Part shown: in pieces, positions 1 to 5,627 of the stretch
How the letters are laid out: the number at the start of each line of letters is the position of its first letter
Position numbering within the stretch: position 1 is the stretch's first letter
Assembly (NCBI GenBank): GCA_002341805.1
Contig: DDOS01000065.1
Location: 2,972 to 8,598 of the forward strand
Direction: 5' to 3'
Length of the DNA stretch: 5,627 bases
Source: Aquificaceae bacterium UBA2488
GTDB lineage: Bacteria > Aquificota > Aquificia > Aquificales > Aquificaceae
Position numbers and translations under genes: made by a program
The notes under the pieces: generated by a model
What the model was told of the DNA's origin: nothing
The model's input: the letters and a program-made list of their open reading frames with translations, nothing else
Databases searched by the model: none

Positions 1-61
1 AAGCTATACTTTTATCGTTTGCTATACCCATTATAAGCGCTTTTTTACCCTTTAGCAACAT
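1..61 (-). CDS. fabI: Enoyl-[acyl-carrier-protein] reductase (NADH), N-terminal fragment
   Basis: The reverse strand from ATG at 61-59 reads MLLKGKKALIMGIANDKSIA and then leaves the window, so only 20 codons are visible. This matches the N-terminus of FabI, the short-chain-dehydrogenase-like enzyme that reduces trans-2-enoyl-ACP in the last step of each cytosolic fatty acid elongation cycle. FabI proteins start with a short 'L-x-GK-(K/R)-x-L-(I/V)-x-G-(I/V)-A-(N/S)-x-x-SIA' stretch, in which the first beta strand leads into the NAD-binding loop; GIANDKSIA fits that loop. The start is supported by a GGAG sequence 7 nt upstream. It is the last visible gene of the glyQ-glyS-aldolase-fabI operon, 11 nt after the aldolase stop codon. 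Other SDR reductases such as FabG usually carry a TGxxxGIG loop instead, so FabI is preferred, though 20 residues is little to go on. Confidence 0.82.
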   Translation of the reverse strand, partial: MLLKGKKALIMGIANDKSIA

Positions 62-68
62 ACATATA

Positions 69-72
69 CTCC
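69..72 (-). promoter_or_regulatory. Ribosome binding site of fabI
   Basis: GGAG on the minus strand lies 7 nt before the ATG at 61 and directly follows the aldolase stop codon (75-73). It fixes the fabI start and shows that fabI is translated as an internal operon gene. Confidence 0.75.
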
Positions 73-876
73 TTATTTATGTAAAAATACTGATGCTTCT
101 TCTGCGGTTTTGCCCTCGTGTACTATCATACGCATAGCGGTGGTTATTTTCTTTGGGTCTTTAGCTTGGAAGATGTTTCTACCAATGGAAAGCCCAGCTG
201 CCCCAGCTGCTATAGCCCCTTCCACCATCAAAAGCACATCCTTCTCGGTTTTCATCTTAGGTCCGCCTGCTATCACCACAGGTATGTGGGTACCGTTTAC
301 TACGTCTTTAAAGGATTCTATATCTCCAGTGTATGGAACTTTTACAATGTCTGCACCAAGCTCTTCTCCAAGCCTTGCACAATGAGCTACAAACTTTTTA
401 TCATATTGGTCTTGGGGTTTTATCTCATGACCTCTGGCATACACCATCGCCAAGAGTGGCATTCCCCATTCATCACATACTTTTGATACGTATCCAAAAT
501 CTTTTAGCATCTCCCTTTCCATAGGAGCACCCACATTTACATGTATGGACACCGCATCCGCTCCAAGCCTTATAGCTTCCTCTACAGTACATACCAAAAC
601 TTTGTCATTTCTTGTGGGTGAGTGGTCTGTAGAAGCTGATAAATGCACGATAAGACCTACATCTTGGCCTCTTCCCCTATGGCCAGCTCTTACAAGACCT
701 TTATGCATTAAAACTGCATTGGCTCCTCCTTCAGATACCGCCTCTATGGTGCTTTTCATATCGATAAGTCCTTCCATGGGTCCAGAACTAACACCGTGAT
801 CCATTGGCACTATTATGGTCTTCTTGGTCTCTCGGTTGATTATCCTTTCAAGTCTTATGCTTTTGCCAACACTCAT
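73..876 (-). CDS. DhnA/DeoC-LacD family aldolase: ADH synthase-like (2-amino-3,7-dideoxy-D-threo-hept-6-ulosonate synthase) or archaeal-type class I fructose-bisphosphate aldolase
   Basis: A complete 267-residue cytosolic TIM-barrel Schiff-base aldolase. Visible landmarks are [12 protein letters not shown] (residues 22-33, conserved catalytic Asp26), [11 protein letters not shown] (50-60), [11 protein letters not shown] (106-116), MVYARG (144-149, with the family's catalytic Tyr), GADIVKVPY (174-182, Lys179 as probable Schiff-base lysine) and IAGGP...[13 protein letters not shown] (202-237, phosphate-binding end of the barrel). The run of motifs resembles the Methanocaldococcus jannaschii ADH synthase, which makes the first intermediate of the archaeal alternative aromatic (3-dehydroquinate) route. 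Bacterial members of this family are also annotated as class I fructose-bisphosphate aldolases, so the substrate is unresolved. The start ATG at 876 is fixed by AAAGGAGG 6 nt upstream and lies 1 nt after the glyS stop; fabI follows 11 nt downstream. No dehydroquinate synthase II partner is in view, so a role in aromatic synthesis cannot be argued from context. Confidence 0.9.
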   Translation of the reverse strand: MSVGKSIRLERIINRETKKTIIVPMDHGVSSGPMEGLIDMKSTIEAVSEGGANAVLMHKGLVRAGHRGRGQDVGLIVHLSASTDHSPTRNDKVLVCTVEEAIRLGADAVSIHVNVGAPMEREMLKDFGYVSKVCDEWGMPLLAMVYARGHEIKPQDQYDKKFVAHCARLGEELGADIVKVPYTGDIESFKDVVNGTHIPVVIAGGPKMKTEKDVLLMVEGAIAAGAAGLSIGRNIFQAKDPKKITTAMRMIVHEGKTAEEASVFLHK

Positions 877-877
877 C

Positions 878-2884
878 TTATACCTCCTTTACAACGATAT
901 GCTCAAAATTTGCAAGTTTTTCAATGTTTTTGTATAACATATACAACAAACTCAACCTATTTTGCCTTATATCTATATTCTCTGACATAACAAGTATTTT
1001 ATCAAAAAATTCATCTATTATGCTTTTATTATTAGATATATAAAATATCATATTTTCATCCACATCCATATCATCTAAGGATTTGGTAAAATCGAAAAGC
1101 TTATGCTCAATATCTTCTCCAAACAAAGAAGAGTTTATAAATGATGCTTTGAAATCCTTTGGAATTATTTTTCTTATCCGCTTGAAGGCTCTTGCTATGT
1201 TTTCGGTTTGTTCTTTGTGAGCCTGGAGAAGATTTATCTTTTGTTTTATAGCTTTTAGATTAAACCAAAGTTCTATATCCAAAACTGCTCTTACTATATC
1301 ATAATCAAAATCTTCAAAATAGGTGGATAATCTTGATTTAAAGAGATTTTCTATATGAGATATAACATCTTCATAAGGAAGTAATTTCGATTTGTCTTCT
1401 AAAAGCTCATAAACTTTCTTAAATAAAAGACTTAAATTTATATCAAAACCACCATCAAGGATTAAACTTATAATACCATATATATTCCTTTTAATCCCAT
1501 AAGCATCAGAACTTCCTTTTGGAATCTCTCCTGCACTTATCAAAGATACCACATTGTCAGATTTCAATATAATACCAAGTAAAACACCAATATCAGTCTT
1601 TGGTAAACCCTCTATCTTATCTGGCATGTATTGTTCTAAGAGAGCTTCATAGATATTTTCGTTTTTGGCCTTTGAATATATCATACCGATATATCCTTGA
1701 AGCTCATCAAGTTCTTTCACCATATTGGTGGATAAATCAAACATTGAAAGATAACAAGCTCTATTAAGAAGATGTTTATCTATTTTTATATTAAAAGCCT
1801 CTAAAATAAAATCCCCAAGAGCTATATGTCTATTTGTTTTGTTGAGCATAGTCCCAAGCTTGTGGTGAAACATAATGCCCTCTAACTCATTCACAAAAAA
1901 CTCCAAAGGTTTTTTAAGGTCTTCTTGATAGAAAAATTCACCATCTCTTAATCTGGCTTTTACCACCTTCTCATAGCCTTGTTTGACAAATCCCTTTTCA
2001 TCAGGCATGTTTGATATGCCAAAAAATACATTGTTAATTAGATTATCTTTTTTAGTGCATACAAACTTCTGATGATGTGCTAATATCGTTTTTATAACCA
2101 TATCTGGTAAACTAAGAAACTCTTGGTCAAACTCTCCTATTATAAGATAAGGATATTCCACTAAGTTTGTAATCTCATCTATAAGCTCTTCATCAAAATC
2201 TGGCGATACATTTAGCTCTTTTGAAGCTTTTTCTATAAGACTCAATATGATATCTCTTCTTTCTTCAAACCTTGGTATAACAAAATGCTCTTTCAATAAG
2301 CTCTCGTAGATACCTACATCTTCTATATATATCTTAGAAGATAAAAATCTGTGGCCAAAAGTATAATTGTTATAAATGGGCTTGTTATCCAGTATCAACA
2401 AAATATTTCTTATTGGCCTTGGAAATCTTATATTAGAATCATCCCATCGCATAAGCTTTTTAGCAGGTAATGATTTTATCACGAAGTTGGGAAAGTCCTT
2501 TAAGATATCTGATATAGGTTTTCCACCAACCTCTTTCTTAACAGCCACATATAGACCACCTTGTTTTTCATATTTAAATACATCTTTTTCGTTTGCATTG
2601 TTTTTTTCCAAAAACGATAACAAGGCTTTTGTAGGGTTGTCGTCTTTATAAGAGATATTAAAGGGTGGTCCTATTATCACAATCTCCTCTTTTTTGGTAA
2701 AATCTGGCAATGCTTTTATTAAAAGCCCAATACGCTTTGATGTAATAAAAATATCTGTATTTTCAAAACTTATCTTTTTCCCCTCAAAAAATTTTGTGGT
2801 TATATCTTTCAATGCGTTTCTGGCTTTTAGTAAAAAAGAAGGGGGTAATTCTTCCGCATAGATTTCCAAAAGTCCATTAGCCAT
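878..2884 (-). CDS. glyS: Glycine--tRNA ligase beta subunit
   Basis: The beta subunit of the bacterial alpha2beta2 glycyl-tRNA synthetase, which binds tRNA-Gly for charging by the alpha subunit. The protein is 668 residues from ATG at 2884, close to the usual length of about 680-690. Family landmarks: [14 protein letters not shown] (residues 5-18), [17 protein letters not shown] (145-161), [12 protein letters not shown] (242-253), [19 protein letters not shown] (310-328), [18 protein letters not shown] (383-400) and [11 protein letters not shown] (457-467), where most relatives have GSxDPFxLRR. The C-terminal 100 or so residues are the helical anticodon-binding-like region. The start at 2884 is preferred over an in-frame TTG at 2902 because AAAAGGAG ends 7 nt before the ATG and occupies the codons that the longer form would use; the conserved protein also begins at [14 protein letters not shown]. 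It overlaps the end of glyQ by 8 nt, which suggests coupled translation for balanced subunits. Confidence 0.97.
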   Translation of the reverse strand: MANGLLEIYAEELPPSFLLKARNALKDITTKFFEGKKISFENTDIFITSKRIGLLIKALPDFTKKEEIVIIGPPFNISYKDDNPTKALLSFLEKNNANEKDVFKYEKQGGLYVAVKKEVGGKPISDILKDFPNFVIKSLPAKKLMRWDDSNIRFPRPIRNILLILDNKPIYNNYTFGHRFLSSKIYIEDVGIYESLLKEHFVIPRFEERRDIILSLIEKASKELNVSPDFDEELIDEITNLVEYPYLIIGEFDQEFLSLPDMVIKTILAHHQKFVCTKKDNLINNVFFGISNMPDEKGFVKQGYEKVVKARLRDGEFFYQEDLKKPLEFFVNELEGIMFHHKLGTMLNKTNRHIALGDFILEAFNIKIDKHLLNRACYLSMFDLSTNMVKELDELQGYIGMIYSKAKNENIYEALLEQYMPDKIEGLPKTDIGVLLGIILKSDNVVSLISAGEIPKGSSDAYGIKRNIYGIISLILDGGFDINLSLLFKKVYELLEDKSKLLPYEDVISHIENLFKSRLSTYFEDFDYDIVRAVLDIELWFNLKAIKQKINLLQAHKEQTENIARAFKRIRKIIPKDFKASFINSSLFGEDIEHKLFDFTKSLDDMDVDENMIFYISNNKSIIDEFFDKILVMSENIDIRQNRLSLLYMLYKNIEKLANFEHIVVKEV
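883..890 (-). promoter_or_regulatory. Strong ribosome binding site of the aldolase gene, inside the glyS 3' end
   Basis: AAAGGAGG on the minus strand lies 6 nt before ATG (876) and within the last codons of glyS. Near-complete Shine-Dalgarno complementarity and the 1-nt intergenic gap point to translational coupling with glyS. Confidence 0.8.
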
Positions 2885-3728
2885 GTTCTTTCTCCTTTTC
2901 AATATATAAGGCTGCCACCAACGAAGCTAAATGTTTGATACGTTTTATATAGTTTGTGCGTTCTTGGACTGAGATTGCTCCTCTTGCATCAAGAAGATTG
3001 AAGGTGTGAGAACATTTTAATACATAATCATAAGCTGGATATACCAAAGATTCATTTATAATGTTTTCGGCTTCTTCTTCGTATATTTCAAAAAGTTTAA
3101 AAAGTCTATCAATATTAGCTCTTTCAAAGTTATAAATACACCATTCTTTTTCAAAATTGATATACATATCTTTGTAGGTAAGTTCATCGTTCCATTTTAA
3201 ATCAAACACGTTATCCACATTTTGAAGATACATAGCAATACGTTCAAGCCCATAGGTAATTTCGCAAGATATCATATCAAGGTCTATATCTCCCGCTTGT
3301 TGGAAATATGTAAACTGAGTTACTTCCATACCATCAAGCCATACTTCCCAACCAAGACCCCAAGCTCCAAGCGTAGGACTTTCCCAGTCATCCTCCACAA
3401 ATCTTATATCATGATGATATTTATCTATGCCAAGGGTTTCAAGGCTTTTAATATAAAGCTCTTGAGCATTTTCTGGAGTAGGTTTTAAAATCACTTGAAA
3501 CTGAAAATAATGTTGAAGCCTATTGGGGTTTTCAGCGTATCTTCCATCTTTTGGTCTTCTAGAGGGTTCCACATAAGCACCATTAAAAGGTTTTTTGCCA
3601 AGCACCTTCAAGAATGTAGCAGGGTTCATAGTGCCTGCTCCCACTTCTAAATCATACCCTTGGACTATGGCACAGTTGTGTTTTGCCCAAAAATTTTGTA
3701 AACTAAGCACTATATCTTGAAAATTCAT
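2877..3728 (-). CDS. glyQ: Glycine--tRNA ligase alpha subunit
   Basis: The catalytic class II subunit of tetrameric bacterial glycyl-tRNA synthetase, which activates glycine with ATP. It is 283 residues, slightly shorter than the E. coli protein of about 300. The N-terminus ([19 protein letters not shown], then [18 protein letters not shown]) is typical of GlyQ. Motif 2 is around residues 52-82 ([20 protein letters not shown], then [12 protein letters not shown]). [19 protein letters not shown] (112-130) followed by [14 protein letters not shown] is the family's active-site core. [12 protein letters not shown] (156-167) is motif 3 with the ATP-binding Arg. The C-terminus has the conserved [15 protein letters not shown] stretch. 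It is the first gene of the operon, and its TAA stop lies within ATGGCTAA, shared with the glyS start. Unlike the downstream genes it has no Shine-Dalgarno sequence; the ATG is preceded by TGGTAAAATATCATT, which looks more like a -10 element. Confidence 0.97.
   Translation of the reverse strand: MNFQDIVLSLQNFWAKHNCAIVQGYDLEVGAGTMNPATFLKVLGKKPFNGAYVEPSRRPKDGRYAENPNRLQHYFQFQVILKPTPENAQELYIKSLETLGIDKYHHDIRFVEDDWESPTLGAWGLGWEVWLDGMEVTQFTYFQQAGDIDLDMISCEITYGLERIAMYLQNVDNVFDLKWNDELTYKDMYINFEKEWCIYNFERANIDRLFKLFEIYEEEAENIINESLVYPAYDYVLKCSHTFNLLDARGAISVQERTNYIKRIKHLASLVAALYIEKEKEHG
2892..2899 (-). promoter_or_regulatory. Ribosome binding site that decides the glyS start
   Basis: AAAAGGAG on the minus strand lies 7 nt before the ATG at 2884, inside the last codons of glyQ. 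It supports the ATG start over the in-frame TTG at 2902. Confidence 0.78.
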
Positions 3729-3734
3729 AATGAT

Positions 3735-3743
3735 ATTTTACCA
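3735..3743 (-). promoter_or_regulatory. Putative extended -10 element of glyQ (leaderless start hypothesis)
   Basis: TGGTAAAAT on the minus strand fits an extended -10 (TGn plus TAAAAT), with the hexamer ending 6 nt before the glyQ ATG. If used, transcription would begin at or beside the ATG. A nearly identical sequence precedes the plus-strand gene at 4965. There is no clear -35 at the matching distance, which an extended -10 may not need. It competes with the TATAAT box slightly upstream. Confidence 0.4.
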
Positions 3744-3751
3744 GATTTGAT

Positions 3752-3779
3752 ATTATAAAACTAAAGTAAATTTTGGTAA
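3752..3779 (-). promoter_or_regulatory. Putative sigma70-type promoter of the glyQ operon
   Basis: On the minus strand TTACCA (3779-3774, 4/6 matches to TTGACA) is separated by 16 nt from a perfect TATAAT (3757-3752). This would give a 5' leader of roughly 17 nt without a Shine-Dalgarno sequence. The DNA is AT-rich, so chance matches are likely; this is a candidate only. Confidence 0.4.
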
Positions 3780-3791
3780 CTACTAGATTTT

Positions 3792-3813
3792 AAAGATTGC
3801 CATCTAAATCTTT
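3792..3813. repeat. Small inverted repeat (7-bp arms, 8-nt loop)
   Basis: AAAGATT (3792-3798) and AATCTTT (3807-3813) are perfect reverse complements around the loop GCCATCTA. The stem is short, has one G-C pair per strand, and no U-run follows on either strand, so it is a poor terminator candidate; it may be incidental. Confidence 0.3.
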
Positions 3814-3865
3814 CAATATTAGATGTAGCTAGATTATCTCCGGTATCTGGATTCTCCTCTTTTAT

Positions 3866-4918
3866 TTATATAAAATCATCTTTATGTTTAATAAATATGT
3901 TTATTAAGTTTGGATCAGAACTAGAACCTGCCGATTTCTTTATTATATTTAGCGCTTCTGTATAAGATGCTCTTTGTTTATATATTCTCTTTGATGCAAG
4001 AGTATCAAATGTATCTATTGTGGCGACTATCCTACCTTCTAAAGGAATAGCTTCTCCTTTTAATCCATTTGGATAACCAGATCCATCCAATTTCTCGTGA
4101 TGTGTATATGCTATCATAGCAACTTTTTTAAAAATGGAAATATTTCTCCATAAGGATAAAGCGTTTTATAGCCTATAATAGTATGCATTTTTATTATTTC
4201 ATATTCCTCTACTGATAGTTTATAAGTTTTTAATAGAATTGTATCTGGTATTCCTATTTTACAAATATCATGTAACATTGCTGCCGTTGATATGTCATCG
4301 TCTTCAATGTTTAGTACATTTAACAATCTCTTAATAAAGTCTAACCCTTTTTATATGGTTGCTGTCTTCTAAATCTTTATATTTTGACATTTTACCAAAA
4401 GCTTCTATTGTGTTAATATTTAAGTGTTCCCTATATTTACAAGAACCTTCTATGTCTTTTACAAATTCCTTAATTCTTTGTTCTAAAATCATTGCCATGT
4501 CTTCCAAGGCATCTTTTGATCTTTTCATATTTATATAGTTTAGTGTTCTAAATCTTACTTCTACTGAATCTATAGGTTTTGTCAAGAAGTCTGTAGCACA
4601 CTAAATTCTAAAGTATCGTATTTCCTCGACAAATCTGCCGTTATAACTACTATTGATAAATCTTTTTTCATTTTCTCTCTAATATGTTTTAAAGTTTCAA
4701 GTCCATCTTTTGAGGCATATATAGATCTAGAAGTATTATATCTATGTCTGGTCTTTGTTTCAATATACCTATAGCCTTTTTTGCCCATTAGAGGCTTTTA
4801 AAAACTCTACATCATTACACTCAGAAAAGACGAACTCTAGTAAATCGAGATTAAAAGGTTCATCATCCACTGCTAAAATAACCTTTTCCATAGTATCAAC
4901 GCCTATAAAATCTTCCAT
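3866..4918 (-). pseudogene. Frameshifted REC + HD-GYP response regulator (cyclic-di-GMP phosphodiesterase type)
   Basis: Remains of a two-domain regulator of about 350 residues, readable in six segments. Segment A (from ATG 4918 or 4891) gives VILAVDDEPFNLDLLEFVF, the acidic pocket. B (about 4776-4709) gives AIGILKQRPDIDIILLDLYMP, with the phospho-acceptor Asp codon at 4727-4725. C (about 4707-4600) gives DGLETLKHIREK...VVITAD, with the switch Thr. D (about 4597-4334) gives ATDFLTKPIDSV, with the receiver Lys, then a linker helix and NHIKRVRLY, the first HD-GYP His. E (4332 to about 4130) gives MLHDICKIGIPD and MHTIIGY. F (about 4124-3866) gives HHEKLDGSGYP (GYP codons 4078-4070) and the C-terminal helices. 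Intact homologues sense a kinase phosphate and hydrolyse c-di-GMP. Five frameshifts lie near 4777-4786, 4708-4711, 4597-4599, 4333 and 4124-4129, and segment A hits TAG at 4771-4769. Apart from Gly-to-Cys in HDIGKIGIP, key residues survive, so decay looks recent. Sequencing error is possible but unlikely at five sites beside intact genes. Confidence 0.88.
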
Positions 4919-4925
4919 ATTAATT

Positions 4926-4955
4926 ATTATAGCCTAATTATATAATAAATGGTAA
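4926..4955 (-). promoter_or_regulatory. Putative promoter of the response-regulator pseudogene
   Basis: On the minus strand TTACCA (4955-4950) is followed after 18 nt by a perfect TATAAT (4931-4926), which ends 7 nt before the first ATG (4918). As with glyQ there is no Shine-Dalgarno sequence. It lies back to back with the start region of the gene at 4965, so the 46-nt gap would be a divergent promoter. Weak evidence in AT-rich DNA. Confidence 0.35.
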
Positions 4956-4958
4956 AAT
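4941..4958 (+). promoter_or_regulatory. Putative -10 region of the 2-oxoacid:ferredoxin oxidoreductase gene
   Basis: TATAAT (4941-4946) and the extended -10-like TGGTAAAAT (4950-4958) lie just upstream of the ATG at 4965. The second ends 6 nt from the ATG, as at glyQ, and no Shine-Dalgarno sequence is present. I see no convincing -35 for either box. The close spacing suggests a very short leader or a leaderless mRNA. Confidence 0.4.
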
Positions 4959-4964
4959 ATTATT

Positions 4965-5627
4965 ATGATTACTAAAAGCTTATATACAGGGGCAGAGATA
5001 ACTTGGTGTAGGAACTGTGGAAACTTTGGCATCATGGGAGCTCTTGGAGCTGCATTAAACGAACTTACAGATACCATTCCGCTTGAGAACTTTGTAATGG
5101 CAACGGGGATCGGTTGTCATGGTAAAATATTTGATTATATAGATATAAACAGCTTTTATTCCCTTCATGGTAGAGCCATAGCTACCGCCAGTGGTATGAA
5201 ACTTGCCAATGAAAACCTTAAAGTTATATGCTTTGTGGGAGATGGCGATGGTTATGGTGAAGGTCTTGAGCATATGATATTTGCGGCAAAAAGAAACATA
5301 GATATAACAGTTATAGTCCACGACAATAGGTCGTATAGTTTAACCACAGGTCAATTTACACCCACCAGTGCTCTAGATTTTAAAGGTAAATCCACTCCAA
5401 AAGGCCCGCCAGAAGATCCTATAAATCCTATATCTCTTATTATGGAAGCAGGGGCTACATTCGTAGCAAGGGGATATTCTGGATACATGGATCATCTTAA
5501 AGATCTTATAAAAAAAGCAGTGGTTCATAGAGGTTTTTCGCTTTTAGAAGTATTTCAACCTTGTGTAATATTTTACAATACATACGATTTTTACAATCAA
5601 CGTGTTTACAAACTTGAAAATCATGAT
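4965..5627 (+). CDS. 2-oxoacid:ferredoxin oxidoreductase beta subunit (TPP-binding; korB/porB/forB family), 3' end cut by window
   Basis: 221 codons are visible and the frame is open at the right edge; most of a subunit of roughly 280-290 residues is present. The beta subunit carries thiamine diphosphate and a [4Fe-4S] cluster and, with an alpha subunit, interconverts a 2-oxoacid with acyl-CoA plus CO2 using ferredoxin. Visible are the CxxC pair in WCRNCGNFGI (Cys15, Cys18), a third Cys in GIGCHGKI (Cys51) and a fourth in FQPC (Cys200), together the cluster ligands; LHGRAIATASG (68-78); the TPP/Mg motif GDGDGYGEG (92-100) to DN (120-121); and TTGQFTPTS (127-135). After DN, the usual Y-G is Y-S (Tyr124-Ser125). 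STPKGPPEDPINP and FVARGYSG are typical of the family. The substrate (2-oxoglutarate, pyruvate or other) cannot be read from sequence. In an Aquificota host it would fit the reductive TCA cycle. No alpha-subunit gene lies upstream, so it would have to follow downstream or lie elsewhere. Confidence 0.94.
   Translation, partial: MITKSLYTGAEITWCRNCGNFGIMGALGAALNELTDTIPLENFVMATGIGCHGKIFDYIDINSFYSLHGRAIATASGMKLANENLKVICFVGDGDGYGEGLEHMIFAAKRNIDITVIVHDNRSYSLTTGQFTPTSALDFKGKSTPKGPPEDPINPISLIMEAGATFVARGYSGYMDHLKDLIKKAVVHRGFSLLEVFQPCVIFYNTYDFYNQRVYKLENHD

Larger units (their letters stand above)
3729..3865. other. Spacer between glyQ and the response-regulator pseudogene
   Basis: A 137-nt stretch without an intact gene. 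It holds the candidate glyQ promoter elements and a 7-bp AT-rich inverted repeat (3792-3798 with 3807-3813). It also has 34 stop-free codons in frame with the last pseudogene segment, between the TAA at 3868-3866 and a TAG at 3763-3761, so part of it may be the old C-terminal end of that gene. No T-box or glycine riboswitch signature is visible upstream of glyQ. Confidence 0.6.

Noticed and set aside
110..990. Plus-strand open frames opposite the aldolase and the end of glyS
   Set aside because: They are antisense shadows of well-conserved minus-strand genes, with no recognisable domains and no ribosome binding sites.
2376..2651. Plus-strand open frame opposite glyS
   Set aside because: Antisense to a conserved part of glyS; no protein family recognised.
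1083..2703. Other copies of TGGTAAAAT on the plus strand (near 1086 and 2695) as internal promoters
   Set aside because: They lie within the glyS coding region on the opposite strand with no gene downstream; probably chance in AT-rich DNA.
3222..3488. Plus-strand open frame opposite glyQ
   Set aside because: Antisense to the GlyQ catalytic core; composition reflects the complementary gene.
3792..3813. Intrinsic terminator for the pseudogene transcript
   Set aside because: Only 7 weak base pairs, with no following U-run on either strand.
3729..3865. T-box or glycine riboswitch leader in front of glyQS
   Set aside because: The spacer is short, no T-box TGGNACC-type sequence or glycine-aptamer-like paired structure is visible, and candidate promoter elements lie right next to the start codon.
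3866..4788. Four separate small minus-strand genes (3866-4117, 4114-4326, 4331-4585, 4582-4788)
   Set aside because: Their translations are consecutive pieces of one REC-HD-GYP protein in different frames, with no ribosome binding sites of their own; they are pseudogene segments.
3866..4918. Frameshifts as simple sequencing or assembly errors
   Set aside because: Five shifts cluster in this one gene, while glyS, glyQ, the aldolase and the oxidoreductase gene contain many A/T runs and remain open. One also lies outside a homopolymer (near 4597) and there is a missense change in a core motif. Not fully excluded without reads.
5055..5321. Minus-strand open frame opposite the oxidoreductase gene
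   Set aside because: Complement of the TPP-binding region of a clear plus-strand gene.
1..5627. CRISPR array, tRNA/rRNA genes, insertion sequence or attachment site
   Set aside because: No direct-repeat arrays, cloverleaf-like segments, transposase-like proteins or long terminal repeats were seen on either strand.

Overview
The window is low-GC DNA (I judge about one third G+C by eye) from what looks like a thermophilic, autotrophic bacterium of the Aquificota, possibly Hydrogenobaculum or a relative such as Sulfurihydrogenibium. The inference rests on four things: a bacterial two-subunit glycyl-tRNA synthetase, a FabI-type enoyl reductase, an archaeal-looking DhnA-family aldolase, and a 2-oxoacid:ferredoxin oxidoreductase beta subunit of the kind used in the reductive TCA cycle. 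The genus is a guess from protein character, not a database result.

Layout. Positions 3728 down to 1 (minus strand) hold a tightly packed operon: glyQ, glyS, a DhnA/DeoC-LacD-type aldolase (closest by eye to 2-amino-3,7-dideoxy-D-threo-hept-6-ulosonate synthase, otherwise class I fructose-bisphosphate aldolase), then fabI, which is cut by the left edge after 20 codons. glyQ and glyS overlap by 8 nt, glyS and the aldolase are 1 nt apart, and the aldolase and fabI are 11 nt apart. Each internal gene has a strong Shine-Dalgarno sequence inside the end of the gene before it, so the genes are probably co-transcribed and translationally coupled. Upstream lies a 137-nt spacer (3729-3865) with putative promoter elements.

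Next, on the minus strand (about 4918 to 3866), is a decayed gene for a REC + HD-GYP response regulator, a cyclic-di-GMP phosphodiesterase type. I could reassemble it from six reading-frame segments separated by five frameshifts. Nearly all catalytic and phosphorylation residues are still readable, which suggests recent inactivation. A 46-nt divergent intergenic region separates it from a plus-strand gene starting at 4965 that encodes the TPP/[4Fe-4S] beta subunit of a 2-oxoacid:ferredoxin oxidoreductase and runs off the right edge after 221 codons.

The intact genes serve core functions: glycine charging, sugar or aromatic-precursor aldol chemistry, fatty acid synthesis, and ferredoxin-linked carbon metabolism. 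The most interesting signals are the multiply frameshifted signalling gene between intact housekeeping genes, and a nearly identical 18-nt sequence at the start codons of glyQ and the oxidoreductase gene. That sequence has an extended -10-like element 6 nt before ATG and no Shine-Dalgarno, which suggests leaderless transcripts for the first genes of transcription units. I see no wholly new system, mobile element, CRISPR array, tRNA or rRNA here.
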